Below are positions 37,872 to 48,723 of a DNA stretch of 64,000 nucleotides, in pieces (positions within the stretch are counted from its first letter, which is position 1; every line of letters begins with the position of its first letter). Position numbers and translations under genes: made by a program. The stretch covers positions 682,001-746,000 of the forward strand of contig NZ_AUBH01000001.1 in NCBI RefSeq assembly GCF_000429145.1. The letters are read 5' to 3'. The notes below the pieces were generated by a model. That model was not told the DNA's origin, did no database searches, and worked only from the letters and a program-made list of their open reading frames with translations. Origin of the DNA: Aestuariibacter salexigens DSM 15300. Lineage in GTDB: Bacteria > Pseudomonadota > Gammaproteobacteria > Enterobacterales > Alteromonadaceae.

Positions 37872-38417
37872 CTACCAAGTCAAATCATCCGGTATCTTAT
37901 AATCCGCATACCAATCGTCTTCGTCATCAGATTCCGGACGTTGATCATCAGCACGATACACGACGACAGACTCATCCCGCTCAGCAATTTTATCAGCAAC
38001 CGGTGTCGGGACCAGTTCATAGCCATCAGCAAATTTCACAATGGTTAGCTTGCCTTTACTGATATCCGCATTGACGGCTTGTGAAACATGCATGCGCTTA
38101 ACCAGCGAACCGTCGGTGAAATTACACACCACTTCGTCTGAGCCTCGTGGTTGTTTATTCACTTCAATAAGCTGTTTAATCTGCGCGGCGATGGCCTTTT
38201 TCTCAGCTTCCAACTGACGTTGCTGATTTAATTCACGATCGCGGGCTTTTTTCTGCTCTATGGCTTGCTCAGCAGCTACTTTATTCTGATCAACAACATC
38301 GATATTGTTTTTCTGTTTAGCCTTTCGTTGCTTGTGTTTGGCCTGCTTTATTTGCTTGGCCTTTTTCTTATCGGCCAGGCCTGCTTTTAACAATTGTTCC
38401 TGAAGGGACAGTGCCAT
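37872..38417 (-). CDS. DUF2058 family protein (YaiL-like)
   Basis: 181 residues. Very Lys/Gln-rich N-terminal coiled-coil region (LSLQEQLLKAGLADKKKAKQ), then VCNFTDGSLVKRMHVS and the acidic C-terminus ending in Trp. This matches DUF2058/YaiL, a nucleic-acid-associated protein of unclear function. It begins eight bases after topA and is probably cotranscribed; its stop abuts the palindromic repeat. Confidence 0.85.
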   Translation of the reverse strand: MALSLQEQLLKAGLADKKKAKQIKQAKHKQRKAKQKNNIDVVDQNKVAAEQAIEQKKARDRELNQQRQLEAEKKAIAAQIKQLIEVNKQPRGSDEVVCNFTDGSLVKRMHVSQAVNADISKGKLTIVKFADGYELVPTPVADKIAERDESVVVYRADDQRPESDDEDDWYADYKIPDDLTW

Positions 38418-38425
38418 AATCGAGC

Positions 38426-41065
38426 CTATTTCTTTTTCTTACGTTTATCGTCAACTTGCCAGCTGCCGTCCTTGTACCAGGCAGACCATCCGGTTGCCTT
38501 CCCGTTTTTATCCTCGCTGATCACGTACTGCTGTTTGGTTTTACGGCTGTATCGGACCAAAGACGGATTACCATCCGGATCTTTCGCTGGCGCTTCTGCC
38601 AGATAATGAAATTTAGGTGAAATACGGTCTTTAAATCTGGCTAACTCTTCAACCAGGGGCGCTCTGGTCTCTCGTGATTTAGGGAAGTTATGTGCAGCCA
38701 GGAAAATACCCGATGCACCATCGCGCAGCACAAAGTGCGCATCACTTTTCTCACAAGGTAGCTCCGGCAGGTCGACCGGATCTTCCTTAGGAGGTGCTAC
38801 TTCACCGTTTCGTAATAACTTCCGGGTGTTTTTACAGGCCTCGTTCGTACAGCCAAAGTATTTACCGAAACGGCCGTTCTTAAGCTCCATATTTTCGCCG
38901 CACTTATCACATTCGATAATCGGGCCATCATAGCCTTTGATCTTGAATGTGCCCTGCTCGACAAAGGTGCCTGGACAGGTAGGGGTATTACCGCATACGT
39001 GCAATTTGCGTTTTTCATCAACCAGATAACTATCCATAGCAGTACCGCAAACGTCGCAACGACGCTTAGCCCGAAGCGCTTCGGTTTCTAATTCTTCCTC
39101 ATCATCGACCTTTATGACCTCATCACCTGAGGTCAGGTTCATGGTATTCGTACAGCGTTCTTTAGGAGGCAGGTTGTAGCCTGAACAGCCCAGAAATACG
39201 CCCGTACTGGCAGTTCTCACGTTCATTTTTCTGCCGCATTTTGTACACTCAATATTGGTTTCGACCGCCTTATTGAGCTTCATCCCACCTTCTTCTGGAT
39301 CCTTCTCGGCGATCAGCAGTTTCTGATAAAAATCTTCGTAGAAATTATCCAGTACTTGCTTCCACTGCTTTTTACCTTCGGCAATATCGTCAAGCTGCTG
39401 TTCCATATTGGCGGTGAAGTCATAGCTGATCAGATCGTCAAAATTGTCCATCAGCCTGTCATTAACGATTTCACCCATTTTTTCTGCATAAAAACGCTTG
39501 TTCTCAAGCCGAACGTAGCCGCGGTCCTGGATGGTCGAAATAATGCTTGCGTAGGTCGACGGGCGGCCAATTCCGCGCTTTTCCAGCTCTTTTACCAACG
39601 ATGCCTCATTAAAGCGTGCAGGTGGTTTTGTGAAGTGCTGCTTCGGATCTAATGCGTTAAGTGTCAATCCTTCGCCTTCTTTTACATCCGGCAACAGTAA
39701 TTCTTCATCGCCTTTACGCTTAGCCTGTGGCTGTACTTTGGTCCAACCATCAAAGCGCAGTACCCTGCCTTTTGCCGTTAGTTCAAAGTCACCCGCTTTC
39801 ACCGTAATAGTGGTCGCATCGTATTTGGCAGGCGTCATCTGACAGGCGACGAATTGGCGCCAAATGAGCTCGTAAAGACGCTGAGCATCACGCTCCATGT
39901 CTGATAATGAGGCAGACGTCACATTAACATTAGAGGGACGTATCGCTTCGTGCGCTTCCTGTGCGCCCTCTTTGCTACCGTAACGATTTGCTGAATCTGG
40001 TAAATATTTTGCGCCGAAATTGTCATCAATGTAGTGACGACAGCTGTCTAACGCTTCCTGTGACAGATTAGTGCTGTCCGTACGCATGTAAGTAATGTGG
40101 CCGGCTTCGTACAGACGCTGGGCTAGCGTCATGGTTTTCTTTACGCCAAAGCCAAGCCGCGTGCTTGCTGCCTGCTGCAACGTTGAGGTGATAAAGGGAG
40201 CTGAAGGCCGACTTTGCGTTGGCTTGGATTCACGGCTGAGCACTTCATATTGTGCTTTATTCAGCAACTCAAGCGCAGCATCGGTCATCGCCTTATTTTT
40301 TGGCTTGAACGCTTTGCCATCCTGCTTCACTACCTGCATACGCAGGCCTTGACCTGAGTCGCGCTGCAAGTCAGCGTGAACATCCCAGAACTCTTCTGGC
40401 ACGAATGCTTTTATCTCACGTTCACGCTCGACGACCAGACGCACCGCTACCGACTGCACACGACCGGCAGACAGGCCTCTGGCGACCTTTTTCCACAACA
40501 AAGGCGACACCATAAAGCCCACCACCCTGTCGAGGAATCTGCGGGCCTGTTGCGCATTCACTCTGGCCACATTGACTTCACCTGGATGTGAAAAGGCATC
40601 CTGAATGGCATTTTTAGTAATTTCGTTGAATACCACTCGCTGGTAGGTTTTATCGTCCTTACCGAGCAGTTCCTGCAGGTGCCAGGCGATCGCTTCTCCC
40701 TCTCTATCCAAATCCGTCGCCAGATAGATGGTGTCCGCATTCTTCGCCAGTTTTTGCAGTTCGCTGACCACTTTTTCTTTGCCAGCCAGCACTTCGTAGT
40801 GGGCCTGCCAATTTTTTTCCGGGTCGACGCCCATGCGGTCTACTAGCTTGTCATATTCGTGCTTGCGCAGGTATTCCTGCTTTTTCTGTTCTGAAAATGA
40901 CTTCAGTTCTTTGGCCGATTTTTTGGGTGCAACTTTACCCAACGCCTTAGTTGGCAAATCTCTTACATGTCCAACGCTGGATTTAACAATAAAATTTTTG
41001 CCGAGATATTTATTTATCGTTTTTGCCTTTGCCGGCGACTCGACTATGACCAGTGACTTTGTCAT
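38426..41065 (-). CDS. topA: DNA topoisomerase I
   Basis: 879 residues, type IA. TOPRIM region ([30 protein letters not shown]), catalytic Tyr in [11 protein letters not shown], and three C-terminal Cys4 zinc modules ([24 protein letters not shown]) followed by zinc-less ribbon domains, as in E. coli TopA (865). It relaxes negative supercoils. Divergent from astB. Confidence 0.96.
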   Translation of the reverse strand: MTKSLVIVESPAKAKTINKYLGKNFIVKSSVGHVRDLPTKALGKVAPKKSAKELKSFSEQKKQEYLRKHEYDKLVDRMGVDPEKNWQAHYEVLAGKEKVVSELQKLAKNADTIYLATDLDREGEAIAWHLQELLGKDDKTYQRVVFNEITKNAIQDAFSHPGEVNVARVNAQQARRFLDRVVGFMVSPLLWKKVARGLSAGRVQSVAVRLVVEREREIKAFVPEEFWDVHADLQRDSGQGLRMQVVKQDGKAFKPKNKAMTDAALELLNKAQYEVLSRESKPTQSRPSAPFITSTLQQAASTRLGFGVKKTMTLAQRLYEAGHITYMRTDSTNLSQEALDSCRHYIDDNFGAKYLPDSANRYGSKEGAQEAHEAIRPSNVNVTSASLSDMERDAQRLYELIWRQFVACQMTPAKYDATTITVKAGDFELTAKGRVLRFDGWTKVQPQAKRKGDEELLLPDVKEGEGLTLNALDPKQHFTKPPARFNEASLVKELEKRGIGRPSTYASIISTIQDRGYVRLENKRFYAEKMGEIVNDRLMDNFDDLISYDFTANMEQQLDDIAEGKKQWKQVLDNFYEDFYQKLLIAEKDPEEGGMKLNKAVETNIECTKCGRKMNVRTASTGVFLGCSGYNLPPKERCTNTMNLTSGDEVIKVDDEEELETEALRAKRRCDVCGTAMDSYLVDEKRKLHVCGNTPTCPGTFVEQGTFKIKGYDGPIIECDKCGENMELKNGRFGKYFGCTNEACKNTRKLLRNGEVAPPKEDPVDLPELPCEKSDAHFVLRDGASGIFLAAHNFPKSRETRAPLVEELARFKDRISPKFHYLAEAPAKDPDGNPSLVRYSRKTKQQYVISEDKNGKATGWSAWYKDGSWQVDDKRKKKK

Positions 41066-41243
41066 ATGACTATTCTAACCCTATGTTTTATATGGGGAAT
41101 TTGGATTTTATAGGAGAGTTAATAAGGCCAGTCGTCCCCTGTTACTTTTTTAACATATATCTACAAAGTGAATAGAAAACAAGTTCTTCTTAATAGTTAT
41201 CAATTCCTGGCCTTTCACTCTGTTCACTTTTTAATCTGCTTGA
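41066..41243. other. Divergent intergenic region, topA side
   Basis: A/T-rich sequence upstream of topA, part of a 364-base gap between topA and astB. It should hold the topA promoter; no single -35/-10 pair stands out. The astB promoter and leader occupy the rest of the gap. Confidence 0.35.
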
Positions 41244-41271
41244 TTGGCAGGCCATATAAAAACCGTATAAT
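41244..41271 (+). promoter_or_regulatory. Sigma70-type promoter of astB
   Basis: TTGGCA (41244-41249), 16-base spacer, TATAAT (41266-41271). Predicted start near 41278 gives an unusually long leader of about 150 bases before the astB ATG. Confidence 0.65.
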
Positions 41272-41429
41272 GGCTCCCCACTCAGTTACCAGATAGGACT
41301 GCGCGTCACGCTTATACAGCAAATACATGACGAATTCATCTTTATTACCCATAACAACTAAAGGTGGTACTGCGTCAATTCGCGCTCAGATCAGGTTTCA
41401 CAATCTGCCCATAATAATGAGAGGACACA

Positions 41430-42770
41430 ATGAAGCATTTTGAAGTTAATTTTGACGGTCTGGTGGGCCCTACCCATAATTATGCCGGACTGTCTTACGG
41501 TAATGTCGCTTCTCTGAATAATGCTAGTGCGGCCAGTAGCCCTAAACAGGCCGCTAAACAGGGTTTGCAGAAAATGAAGGCATTAACCGACATGGGTATG
41601 ATTCAGGGCGTACTGGCGCCTCAGGAGCGTCCTGACCTTGATACCCTGCGCCGTCTCGGTTTCACCGGCTCCGATCAGCGTGTCCTTGAGGAAGCAGCCA
41701 AAAAAGCCCCTGAAGTGTTACTGGCCTGTTGCTCAGCATCAAGCATGTGGACGGCTAACGCTGCTACGGTTTCACCCAGTGCTGATACCGCAGACGGTCG
41801 TGTACATTTCACCCCTGCCAACCTGACAAACAAATTTCACCGTTCGCTCGAGCCTCAGGTAACTGGTCGCATTCTGAAAGCGACCTTTAACAATGATAAA
41901 TATTTCGCCCACCATACTCACCTGCCAGACAATGAGCATTTCGGTGATGAAGGCGCCGCTAACCACACCAGGTTGTGCCGTGATTATGGCCATGCCGGCG
42001 TAGAAGTTTTTGTATTCGGGCGCTACGCATTTAACACCAGCAAGCCTGCACCGAAGCGCTTCCCTGCCCGACATACTTACGAAGCCTGTCAGGCAGTTGC
42101 TCGTCTGCACGGCCTTTCTGACGACACCGTGGTATACATTCAGCAGAACCCAGATGTCATTGACCAGGGCGTATTCCACAACGATGTGATTTCAGTCGGT
42201 AACCAGAACGTGTTGTTCTATCACGAACAGGCTTTTGCGGATACGCAAGCGAAACTGGACGAAATTCAGCGCAAATTCGGCCATTCAGACCTGCATTTTA
42301 TAAAAGTGGCAACAGACCAGGTTTCAGTACAGGAAGCTGTAAAAACTTACCTGTTTAATACTCAGATCATCACCCTTCCCGACGGTAATATGGCCATCAT
42401 TGCCCCTACCGAATGTCAAGAAAGTGAATCAGTGTCCCGTTACCTTGATGAGCTGGTCACTCTGGGTACACCAATAAAGAATGTGCACTATTTTGATGTA
42501 AAGCAGAGCATGCGTAATGGTGGCGGCCCGGCGTGCCTGAGATTAAGGGTGGCGATGACCGATCAGGAAGTCGATGCCGTCAATCCCAATACGTTAATTA
42601 ATGATGCGCAGTTTGAACGATTGAACCAATGGGTTGATAAGCATTATCGCGATCAGCTTAACGTTGACGATTTGCGGGATCCCCAGCTGGTCATGGAGTC
42701 ACGTACCGCATTGGATGAATTAACCCAAATTCTGAAACTCGGCTCTGTGTATCCTTTCCAGCAGGATTAA
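41430..42770 (+). CDS. astB: N-succinylarginine dihydrolase
   Basis: 446 residues, the usual length. [19 protein letters not shown] start, [30 protein letters not shown] and [14 protein letters not shown] are family signatures including the catalytic Cys near the C-terminus and Glu/His. It is step two of the arginine succinyltransferase pathway, releasing ammonia and CO2. GAGAGGA lies seven bases before the ATG. None of astA, astC, astD or astE lies beside it; a terminator follows at once. Confidence 0.95.
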   Translation: MKHFEVNFDGLVGPTHNYAGLSYGNVASLNNASAASSPKQAAKQGLQKMKALTDMGMIQGVLAPQERPDLDTLRRLGFTGSDQRVLEEAAKKAPEVLLACCSASSMWTANAATVSPSADTADGRVHFTPANLTNKFHRSLEPQVTGRILKATFNNDKYFAHHTHLPDNEHFGDEGAANHTRLCRDYGHAGVEVFVFGRYAFNTSKPAPKRFPARHTYEACQAVARLHGLSDDTVVYIQQNPDVIDQGVFHNDVISVGNQNVLFYHEQAFADTQAKLDEIQRKFGHSDLHFIKVATDQVSVQEAVKTYLFNTQIITLPDGNMAIIAPTECQESESVSRYLDELVTLGTPIKNVHYFDVKQSMRNGGGPACLRLRVAMTDQEVDAVNPNTLINDAQFERLNQWVDKHYRDQLNVDDLRDPQLVMESRTALDELTQILKLGSVYPFQQD

Positions 42771-42790
42771 ACTTGCAGATGAAAGAATTA

Positions 42791-42817
42791 AAAAACCGGC
42801 TATAAAGCCGGTTTTTT
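42791..42817 (+). terminator. Rho-independent terminator of astB
   Basis: AAAACCGGC / GCCGGTTTT stem around loop TATAAA, with six T (42812-42817). The A-run on the other side lets it serve the convergent lipoprotein gene too. Confidence 0.9.
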
Positions 42818-42833
42818 ATTATCCATTCTCTGA

Positions 42834-45029
42834 TTAATTTGTGTCAGTACAGACGTCCCCGCGGCCATATGGATTGGCCGGCGGTGGAGAATCCTCTTCA
42901 GTCACATCATCTGATGCAACCGTTAAAGTAAATTTCAGGCTGTCTGTTGATTCGCTAGAGGTTGACTGACCGAATACTCTGATTTCGCGTTCTGTCCATG
43001 GCGCCAGGTTTTTCGGATAACGATATTCCAGCGTCGCCTGTCCATTTTCATCGGTTTCATTGACACTCCCAGCGAACGTAATGGTACCGATCAACCCCGG
43101 GGTCAGCTGGCCATCACCATTGGTATCTTCACCTGGGTCAAGCGCACCGTTTCCATTGATATCTTCGTTAGGACATACTGCCGTTGTGACCGCTACCCAG
43201 ACTTCAGCACCCGGATCCCATAACCAGAAGCCTTTGCGATAGACACCGCCCTGCACAAACTTAATAGGCGTTTGCGATACCGTCAGCTCTACATCCGCAA
43301 CCGGACGACCCACCGAGTCACTGACAAACACAGCAAACTCTTTGAGGTATGATGACGCGTCAGGGATCTGTACCTGACGTCCGGTACCCAATGAAATATC
43401 AAAAGCGCGATCACCAACCGTCAAGGTTACCGTGCCCGATACGGATGGCGTGTCAGCGACAGTCGCGGTCACCACAATAGAATCTTCAGACGATGCACTG
43501 CCCGCCGTAAAGACCACCGACGCCACACCGTTACTGTTAGTGACAGCAGTAGGAGCGTTGAGACTACCGCCCTGATTATCAGACACGTTGAAGTTTACGG
43601 CTTTGCCCTTCACCAGATTACCAGTAGGGTCACGTACCAATGCTGATATGGTGCTATCCTGACCTGGCCCTAACAAATCAGTCGATGCGTCCACGCGTAT
43701 TTCACTCGCATTAGTGGCCACAAATTCTAGTTCAGCACGAGCAGTCACGGTATTTCCCTGTCCATCATCACCTACGGCAGACAAGATTGCGGTGCCCGCA
43801 TCGAGCGATGTAATGGTGACTGTGGCATTACCGTCTGCGTCTGTGCTGACGACATCATTATCAAACCCTCCTCTGGTGGTGGTGAAGGTCACGTTTCCGC
43901 CTTCAAAATTCGCACCGTCTTTCTGCCAGTTTACCGATACCACAAAACCATCGCCGTCACCGTTCCCCACTCCCACCTCGACATCTGACGATGCCGGCGT
44001 GATAAAGGCAAAATTATCTTCCTGTACAGTGATCACATCTTGTCCGGTCACATTCAGCGCACTGGCGGTGATGGTGTCAGTACCTGATACAGAAGATGAA
44101 TACTGGGCAGTGATGACGCCACTGTTATTGGTCGTCGGATTGAGCACTGTAAGATTGCCAAACTGAGATGAAACCTGCACGGGTACATTGGCAATCCCTG
44201 TCCCGTCTGAGTCTACAACAATGACCTCGAATTCCACGTCAGCACCAATGGGGATTGAACCGGGACCGTTGATATTAATTTCCGTGCCGACTACGTTAAT
44301 TTCAATAGTTTCCTGAAAATTCACCGTTGATGCCGTCGCGACAATGGTGCGTACTTCTGGGTTGTTTGGCGTACTAACCAGTGCTCTGGCCGTGCCATCC
44401 TCTGCGGTCACGCCCTGAGTCACCTGTACAGATGCACCATTATCGGCGGAGAATTCCACATTAATGCCTTCCAGCAATATATTCTGTTCGTTTTTGACTA
44501 CCGCAATCAGCTCAATCTGGTCACCGCCACTGGAGGGCAACTGCGTGGCACTGGCATAAAAGTCAAGCGACGCAGGAATGATCTCGGTCGGACTGGTACC
44601 CGAAGAATTGAAGCCAATCTGGCCAGTTTCGCCACCAGGCAATGTTGCAACTACCGAACCTGAACCAGAGTTCTGTCCAACCAACAAGCCGATCGTCGCT
44701 TCACCGTTGGCATCGGTTAGTCCGGTGCCCGTGTCGTTATCGAAGGTCGCAAGATTTGGCTGCGTGAAGGTGAATACTACTTCAACGTCTTCAACTGCAT
44801 CGCCATCCTGATTGGTAACGGTGGCCGTTACGAACAGCGGCGAAGCATTAGACAATTGATTGCTCGCATTTCCCTGCGCATCTGTGATTGCCATACTCAC
44901 ACTGAATGAGGGCGTAGGCGGCGTTGTCGGACCCGTTGGATCGTCTCGCTCCAACGACCCACCCCCACCGCATGCGGCAAGCACGATGAGAGAAATGACA
45001 ACGGTTAGCACTCTATAAAAACCAATCAT
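42834..45029 (-). CDS. Lipoprotein with bacterial Ig-like (Big_1/invasin-type) repeats
   Basis: 731 residues. Signal peptide with lipobox VLAACGGGG, then a Pro/Thr linker (PTGPTTPPTP) and about five or six Ig-like beta repeats of roughly 100 residues, each with the pattern VxVxFxxxxG and G(E/Q)A(T/R) at its end (for example DANGEATIGLLVG, DADGNATVTITS, NSNGVASVVFTAG). Near the C-terminus two Asp-rich loops, DINGNGALDPGEDTNGDGQL, look like calcium sites. Cell-surface adhesion or a structural role is typical of such proteins but not proven. Monocistronic. Confidence 0.82.
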   Translation of the reverse strand: MIGFYRVLTVVISLIVLAACGGGGSLERDDPTGPTTPPTPSFSVSMAITDAQGNASNQLSNASPLFVTATVTNQDGDAVEDVEVVFTFTQPNLATFDNDTGTGLTDANGEATIGLLVGQNSGSGSVVATLPGGETGQIGFNSSGTSPTEIIPASLDFYASATQLPSSGGDQIELIAVVKNEQNILLEGINVEFSADNGASVQVTQGVTAEDGTARALVSTPNNPEVRTIVATASTVNFQETIEINVVGTEININGPGSIPIGADVEFEVIVVDSDGTGIANVPVQVSSQFGNLTVLNPTTNNSGVITAQYSSSVSGTDTITASALNVTGQDVITVQEDNFAFITPASSDVEVGVGNGDGDGFVVSVNWQKDGANFEGGNVTFTTTRGGFDNDVVSTDADGNATVTITSLDAGTAILSAVGDDGQGNTVTARAELEFVATNASEIRVDASTDLLGPGQDSTISALVRDPTGNLVKGKAVNFNVSDNQGGSLNAPTAVTNSNGVASVVFTAGSASSEDSIVVTATVADTPSVSGTVTLTVGDRAFDISLGTGRQVQIPDASSYLKEFAVFVSDSVGRPVADVELTVSQTPIKFVQGGVYRKGFWLWDPGAEVWVAVTTAVCPNEDINGNGALDPGEDTNGDGQLTPGLIGTITFAGSVNETDENGQATLEYRYPKNLAPWTEREIRVFGQSTSSESTDSLKFTLTVASDDVTEEDSPPPANPYGRGDVCTDTN

Positions 45030-45146
45030 AGTTATATTCCTTTAAACCGGATGTTTTATATATCGACGGCAACATCTTGTTTAATAGTTCAGGTTCACTG
45101 GCAAACTTGATAGGCTAGCCGCATAACAATAACTAACGGAAGTCCC

Positions 45147-46496
45147 ATGGTGAAAACACCGCACAAGTACAGTTTAACTGCCAGAATTTTTATCGGCATG
45201 ATCGCCGGTATCGTTATAGGAGCTTTGTTACAAGCTCTTACTGATGATAGCGGAGATTTGGTTTTTAGGGTATTTGGAACCGATGTTTCCACGTATGCCA
45301 TTCTAGTAGAAGGTATATTTCATACTATTGGTCAGATTTTTATCTCCAGTTTGAAGATGCTGGTGGTGCCTTTAGTGTTTGTTTCGCTGGTGTGTGGCAC
45401 TAGTAATTTATCTGATCCAAGCAAATTGGGCAGACTCGGCGGTAAGTCGATTGCGCTTTACATTACCACGACCGCCATCGCTATCACGCTGGCGATAACG
45501 TTGGCACTCATTGTAGCACCCGGTAGTGGTCTAAATTTAAGTACTGAAGCTGAATTTACGGCCAAACTGGCGCCCTCTTTGTCACAGGTTATCATTGACA
45601 TGGTGCCTTCCAATCCCGTCAATGCCATGGCAGAGGGTAATATGCTGCAGATAATCGTGTTTGCCGTGTTATTCGGTATCGCGATGGCCATGACTGGTGA
45701 TGCAGGCAAGCGGGTCGCGTCGTTCTTCGAAGACGTCAATACCGTGATCATGAGACTGGTCACGATTTTAATGAATCTGGCTCCCTACGGCGTGTTTGTG
45801 TTGATGGCCAAGCTATTCTCCACAATCGGTTTAGGCACCATTGCCAGTCTGGCCAAATATTTTGTTCTGGTTATTGTGGTGCTGCTGATTCATGCCTTTG
45901 TTACCTATCCGGTATTGCTCAAACTACTTGCCGGTCTGAATCCCATTACGTTAATGAAAAAAATGCGAGATGCGGCACTGTTTGCATTTAGCACCTCCAG
46001 TTCTAGCGCTACTCTGCCAGTTACCATGGAAACCGCGACCAATAAACTGGGCGTCAAACGTTCAGTGTCGTCGTTTACTATCCCCCTGGGCGCTACCATT
46101 AATATGGACGGTACAGCGATAATGCAGGGTGTAGCGACTGTCTTTATTGCCCAGGTCTATGCGGTTGATTTATCTCTTGCCGACTACCTGATGGTGATCC
46201 TGACTGCGACGTTAGCTTCTATTGGCACAGCAGGCGTGCCTGGTGTCGGGCTGATCATGCTGGCGATGGTGTTGAATCAGGTCAATCTGCCAGTTGAAGG
46301 GATTGCATTAATCATAGGCGTAGACAGACTACTGGATATGACCCGTACTGCCGTCAACATCACAGGCGATTGTACCGTGGCCTGTATCGTTGGTAAGAGC
46401 GAGGGTGAACTGGATGAAGATGTCTATAACGACCCAAATGCTGCGGTTGCCCGAGAAGACGTAGACTTCAAACACTTTAAAGAAAATACTGACTAA
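45147..46496 (+). CDS. Dicarboxylate/amino acid:cation symporter (DAACS family)
   Basis: 449 residues with eight or more membrane segments and the two re-entrant loop signatures: SSSSATLPVTMETA and GATINMDGTAIMQG, followed by the TAGVPGVGLIM and DRLLDMTRTAVNITGD motifs. These carry Na+ or H+ coupled glutamate, aspartate or C4-dicarboxylates into the cell. The Arg/Thr pattern in the last motif does not by itself define the substrate. Acidic hydrophilic C-terminus. Confidence 0.9.
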   Translation: MVKTPHKYSLTARIFIGMIAGIVIGALLQALTDDSGDLVFRVFGTDVSTYAILVEGIFHTIGQIFISSLKMLVVPLVFVSLVCGTSNLSDPSKLGRLGGKSIALYITTTAIAITLAITLALIVAPGSGLNLSTEAEFTAKLAPSLSQVIIDMVPSNPVNAMAEGNMLQIIVFAVLFGIAMAMTGDAGKRVASFFEDVNTVIMRLVTILMNLAPYGVFVLMAKLFSTIGLGTIASLAKYFVLVIVVLLIHAFVTYPVLLKLLAGLNPITLMKKMRDAALFAFSTSSSSATLPVTMETATNKLGVKRSVSSFTIPLGATINMDGTAIMQGVATVFIAQVYAVDLSLADYLMVILTATLASIGTAGVPGVGLIMLAMVLNQVNLPVEGIALIIGVDRLLDMTRTAVNITGDCTVACIVGKSEGELDEDVYNDPNAAVAREDVDFKHFKENTD

Positions 46497-46507
46497 TCAA
46501 TGAATTC

Positions 46508-46532
46508 GGCTCCCCATCCGGGGAGCCTTCTG
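46508..46532. terminator. Terminator between convergent symporter and lolE genes
   Basis: GGCTCCCC-ATCC-GGGGAGCC (8-bp perfect stem, 46508-46527) followed by TTCTG. It sits between stops at 46496 and 46536 and may act in both directions. Confidence 0.75.
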
Positions 46533-46535
46533 TTA

Positions 46536-47774
46536 TCAGCCCAGAACCGACGCCGGGTTAAGTTTCGATGCACGAATAGCTGGATAGAGTGTCGACAACA
46601 TACTTAGCAGCAACGCAATAACAGCAGTGAACAGCACATCTGTGATACGAAGCTGTGAGGGCAAAAAATCAATAAAGTAGATGTCGCCGGACAATAGATG
46701 TACTCCGAGAATAGTTTCAGCGAAAAGTACAATGTCCGTCAGATACAGCGCTGTCAGCGTACCTAGCGCCACGCCAATTAGGGTACCAACAACGCCATTC
46801 AGTGCCCCTTGAATAATAAATACATCGCGAATAAGCGGCGGCTGCGCGCCCATGGTTTTGAGTATGGCGATTTGCGCTTCTTTGTCTTTTACCGACATCA
46901 CCAAAGATGACACAATATTAAAGCACGCCACCGCGATCACCAGTGTCAACGCAATATAGACGACCGTTCTGACCAGTTGAATATCCTGATACAGGTGCCC
47001 CTGGGTGCGCTTCCAATCGGAAATATACACATATTGGTCAAAGCCATAACCTAATTCACGTGTCAGCTCCCTGGCGATAAAGGGGTCATGATATTGAAAA
47101 CGTAGCCCCGCCGCACCGTGAGAAATACCAAGCAGTTCAGCCGCGTCGGAAATATGCATCAGCGCACTATGATTATCCAGTTCACCACCAATACGCATCT
47201 CACCTACCACGTTTACCCATACCGTTTGCGGAGCGGTAAACTTTAGATCTTCGCGCACCTGTGGCAATAATAACTGCACACTATCACCCATCTCTACGCC
47301 CAGCTTATCCATCACGCCAGAGCCCAGGATCACGCTATTCGGTGTCTGCTGGAAGCGTAAGACTGACTCATTGGACAGTGTCGAGCCAAGCGCATTTCCC
47401 GCGTCTTTCAGTCGTTTTGCATCAATAGCGGTGACATTGACAGGCTTCATGCTGGTTGCCTGCTGGAGCATGGCAGTGGTTTCAATGTAAGGTTGCACGT
47501 AGCGGATGCGCGTGTCCTGTTGAAACGCCTCAACATAAGATGACCAGTCTTCAATTCCCGCAGGCGAGACCGAAAACAATTCACCATGGGGTATAACCGC
47601 CAACAACCTGTCTTTTAGCTCCCTTTCAAAGCCGTTCATAACAGATAGCAACAGGATCAGCACAAAGCAACCCAAACCAATACCAAAGGTTGAGGAGCCT
47701 GAGACAAAGCCAACAAAGCGGCTGCTGCCGCGCTGCTGGCGAAGACGCAGCGCCAGTTGCCAGCGCAAATTCAT
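46536..47774 (-). CDS. lolE: Lipoprotein-releasing ABC transporter permease (LolE/LolC family)
   Basis: 412 residues, four membrane segments with a large periplasmic domain between the first and second. [39 protein letters not shown] and [13 protein letters not shown] are very close to E. coli LolE, closer than to LolC. It moves outer-membrane lipoproteins out of the inner membrane for LolA. Its ATG overlaps the lolD stop by four bases. A lolC gene is not next to it, so either the partner is elsewhere or this permease works as a homodimer (LolF-like). Confidence 0.9.
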   Translation of the reverse strand: MNLRWQLALRLRQQRGSSRFVGFVSGSSTFGIGLGCFVLILLLSVMNGFERELKDRLLAVIPHGELFSVSPAGIEDWSSYVEAFQQDTRIRYVQPYIETTAMLQQATSMKPVNVTAIDAKRLKDAGNALGSTLSNESVLRFQQTPNSVILGSGVMDKLGVEMGDSVQLLLPQVREDLKFTAPQTVWVNVVGEMRIGGELDNHSALMHISDAAELLGISHGAAGLRFQYHDPFIARELTRELGYGFDQYVYISDWKRTQGHLYQDIQLVRTVVYIALTLVIAVACFNIVSSLVMSVKDKEAQIAILKTMGAQPPLIRDVFIIQGALNGVVGTLIGVALGTLTALYLTDIVLFAETILGVHLLSGDIYFIDFLPSQLRITDVLFTAVIALLLSMLSTLYPAIRASKLNPASVLG

Positions 47775-48463
47775 GGCAGAGAAGCCTCATCTTTACTCAG
47801 TCTGAGTTCGCCATGTTGAAGTAGCAGGCAACGATCCAAACGGCGGGCCAGTTTCATATCATGGGTGACAATAATAAACGCCGCATTGGTGCGTTGTTTC
47901 AGATCGGTTATCAGTTCGAAAACGGCTTCCGCGGTGTCTTCATCCAGATTACCAGTGGGCTCATCCGCTAGCACCAACTGTGGCTCTGCAACCAGGGCAC
48001 GGGCAATAGCAACACGCTGACGCTCACCACCAGATAGTGCTGCAGGACGATGGGACAGGCGATGACTCAACCCGACCAGCTCAAGCATGTCAGTTGCCTT
48101 CTGATTCGCTTTATCAACAGCCATATTACCAATCAACAGCGGCATAGCGACGTTTTCAAGCGCGCTGAATTCGGGTAATAGATGGTGAAACTGATAGACA
48201 AAACCCAACGACTGATTGCGAAACCGGGCTTTTTCCTTTTCTGACAAAGAAAAGATGTCCTTACCCTGAAAAGACGCATTGCCCGATGTTGGTGAATCCA
48301 GCGCACCGAGCAGATGAAGGAGTGTACTCTTACCCGACCCCGAACTTCCTACAATGGCGAGTTGCTCGCCCTCGTTGATGGAAAACGACACGTTTTTGAG
48401 CACATCAATCTGATTGGCTTCGTCTTGATAAGATTTACTCAGTCCTGAGCATGTAAGCAGCAC
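47771..48463 (-). CDS. lolD: Lipoprotein-releasing ABC transporter ATPase LolD
   Basis: 230 residues. Walker [20 protein letters not shown]-loop [11 protein letters not shown], signature [15 protein letters not shown], Walker [13 protein letters not shown] and the H-loop IVTHD are all intact. It powers lipoprotein release with the permease encoded just downstream. Confidence 0.94.
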   Translation of the reverse strand: MLLTCSGLSKSYQDEANQIDVLKNVSFSINEGEQLAIVGSSGSGKSTLLHLLGALDSPTSGNASFQGKDIFSLSEKEKARFRNQSLGFVYQFHHLLPEFSALENVAMPLLIGNMAVDKANQKATDMLELVGLSHRLSHRPAALSGGERQRVAIARALVAEPQLVLADEPTGNLDEDTAEAVFELITDLKQRTNAAFIIVTHDMKLARRLDRCLLLQHGELRLSKDEASLP

Positions 48464-48723
48464 AGCATTTTCCGCTTAAATTTCAAAGCCAGAATAGTAA
48501 CCTATCTCATTCGGCTGACAAACCTATCTGACAAGATCTCTGTCGCTGATTAGTCAGATATCTCTTTATGTCCCCTCGATACACCACATATATCGAATAA
48601 ATGGTCTAGCTCGTCGACGAGCGGAGCTAAACAAAAATACCATTTATGTTTTGCCTAGACGATTGATGGGATTGTCTCTAGACTGCTAGTGAATATTTTT
48701 TCACCACAGCGGACGTTTACAGC

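Noticed and set aside
41310-41345. Possible ArgR box in the astB leader (GAATTCAT region)
   Set aside because: Only one half-site-like match and no second half at the proper distance.
41772-42179. 135-codon minus-strand frame inside astB
   Set aside because: Fully inside a gene whose motifs are unambiguous on the plus strand.
43714-44166. 150-codon plus-strand frame opposite the Ig-repeat lipoprotein
   Set aside because: A mirror of the repetitive Gly/Asp/Thr-rich coding sequence; it has no ribosome site or domain, and the minus frame has a signal peptide and repeats.
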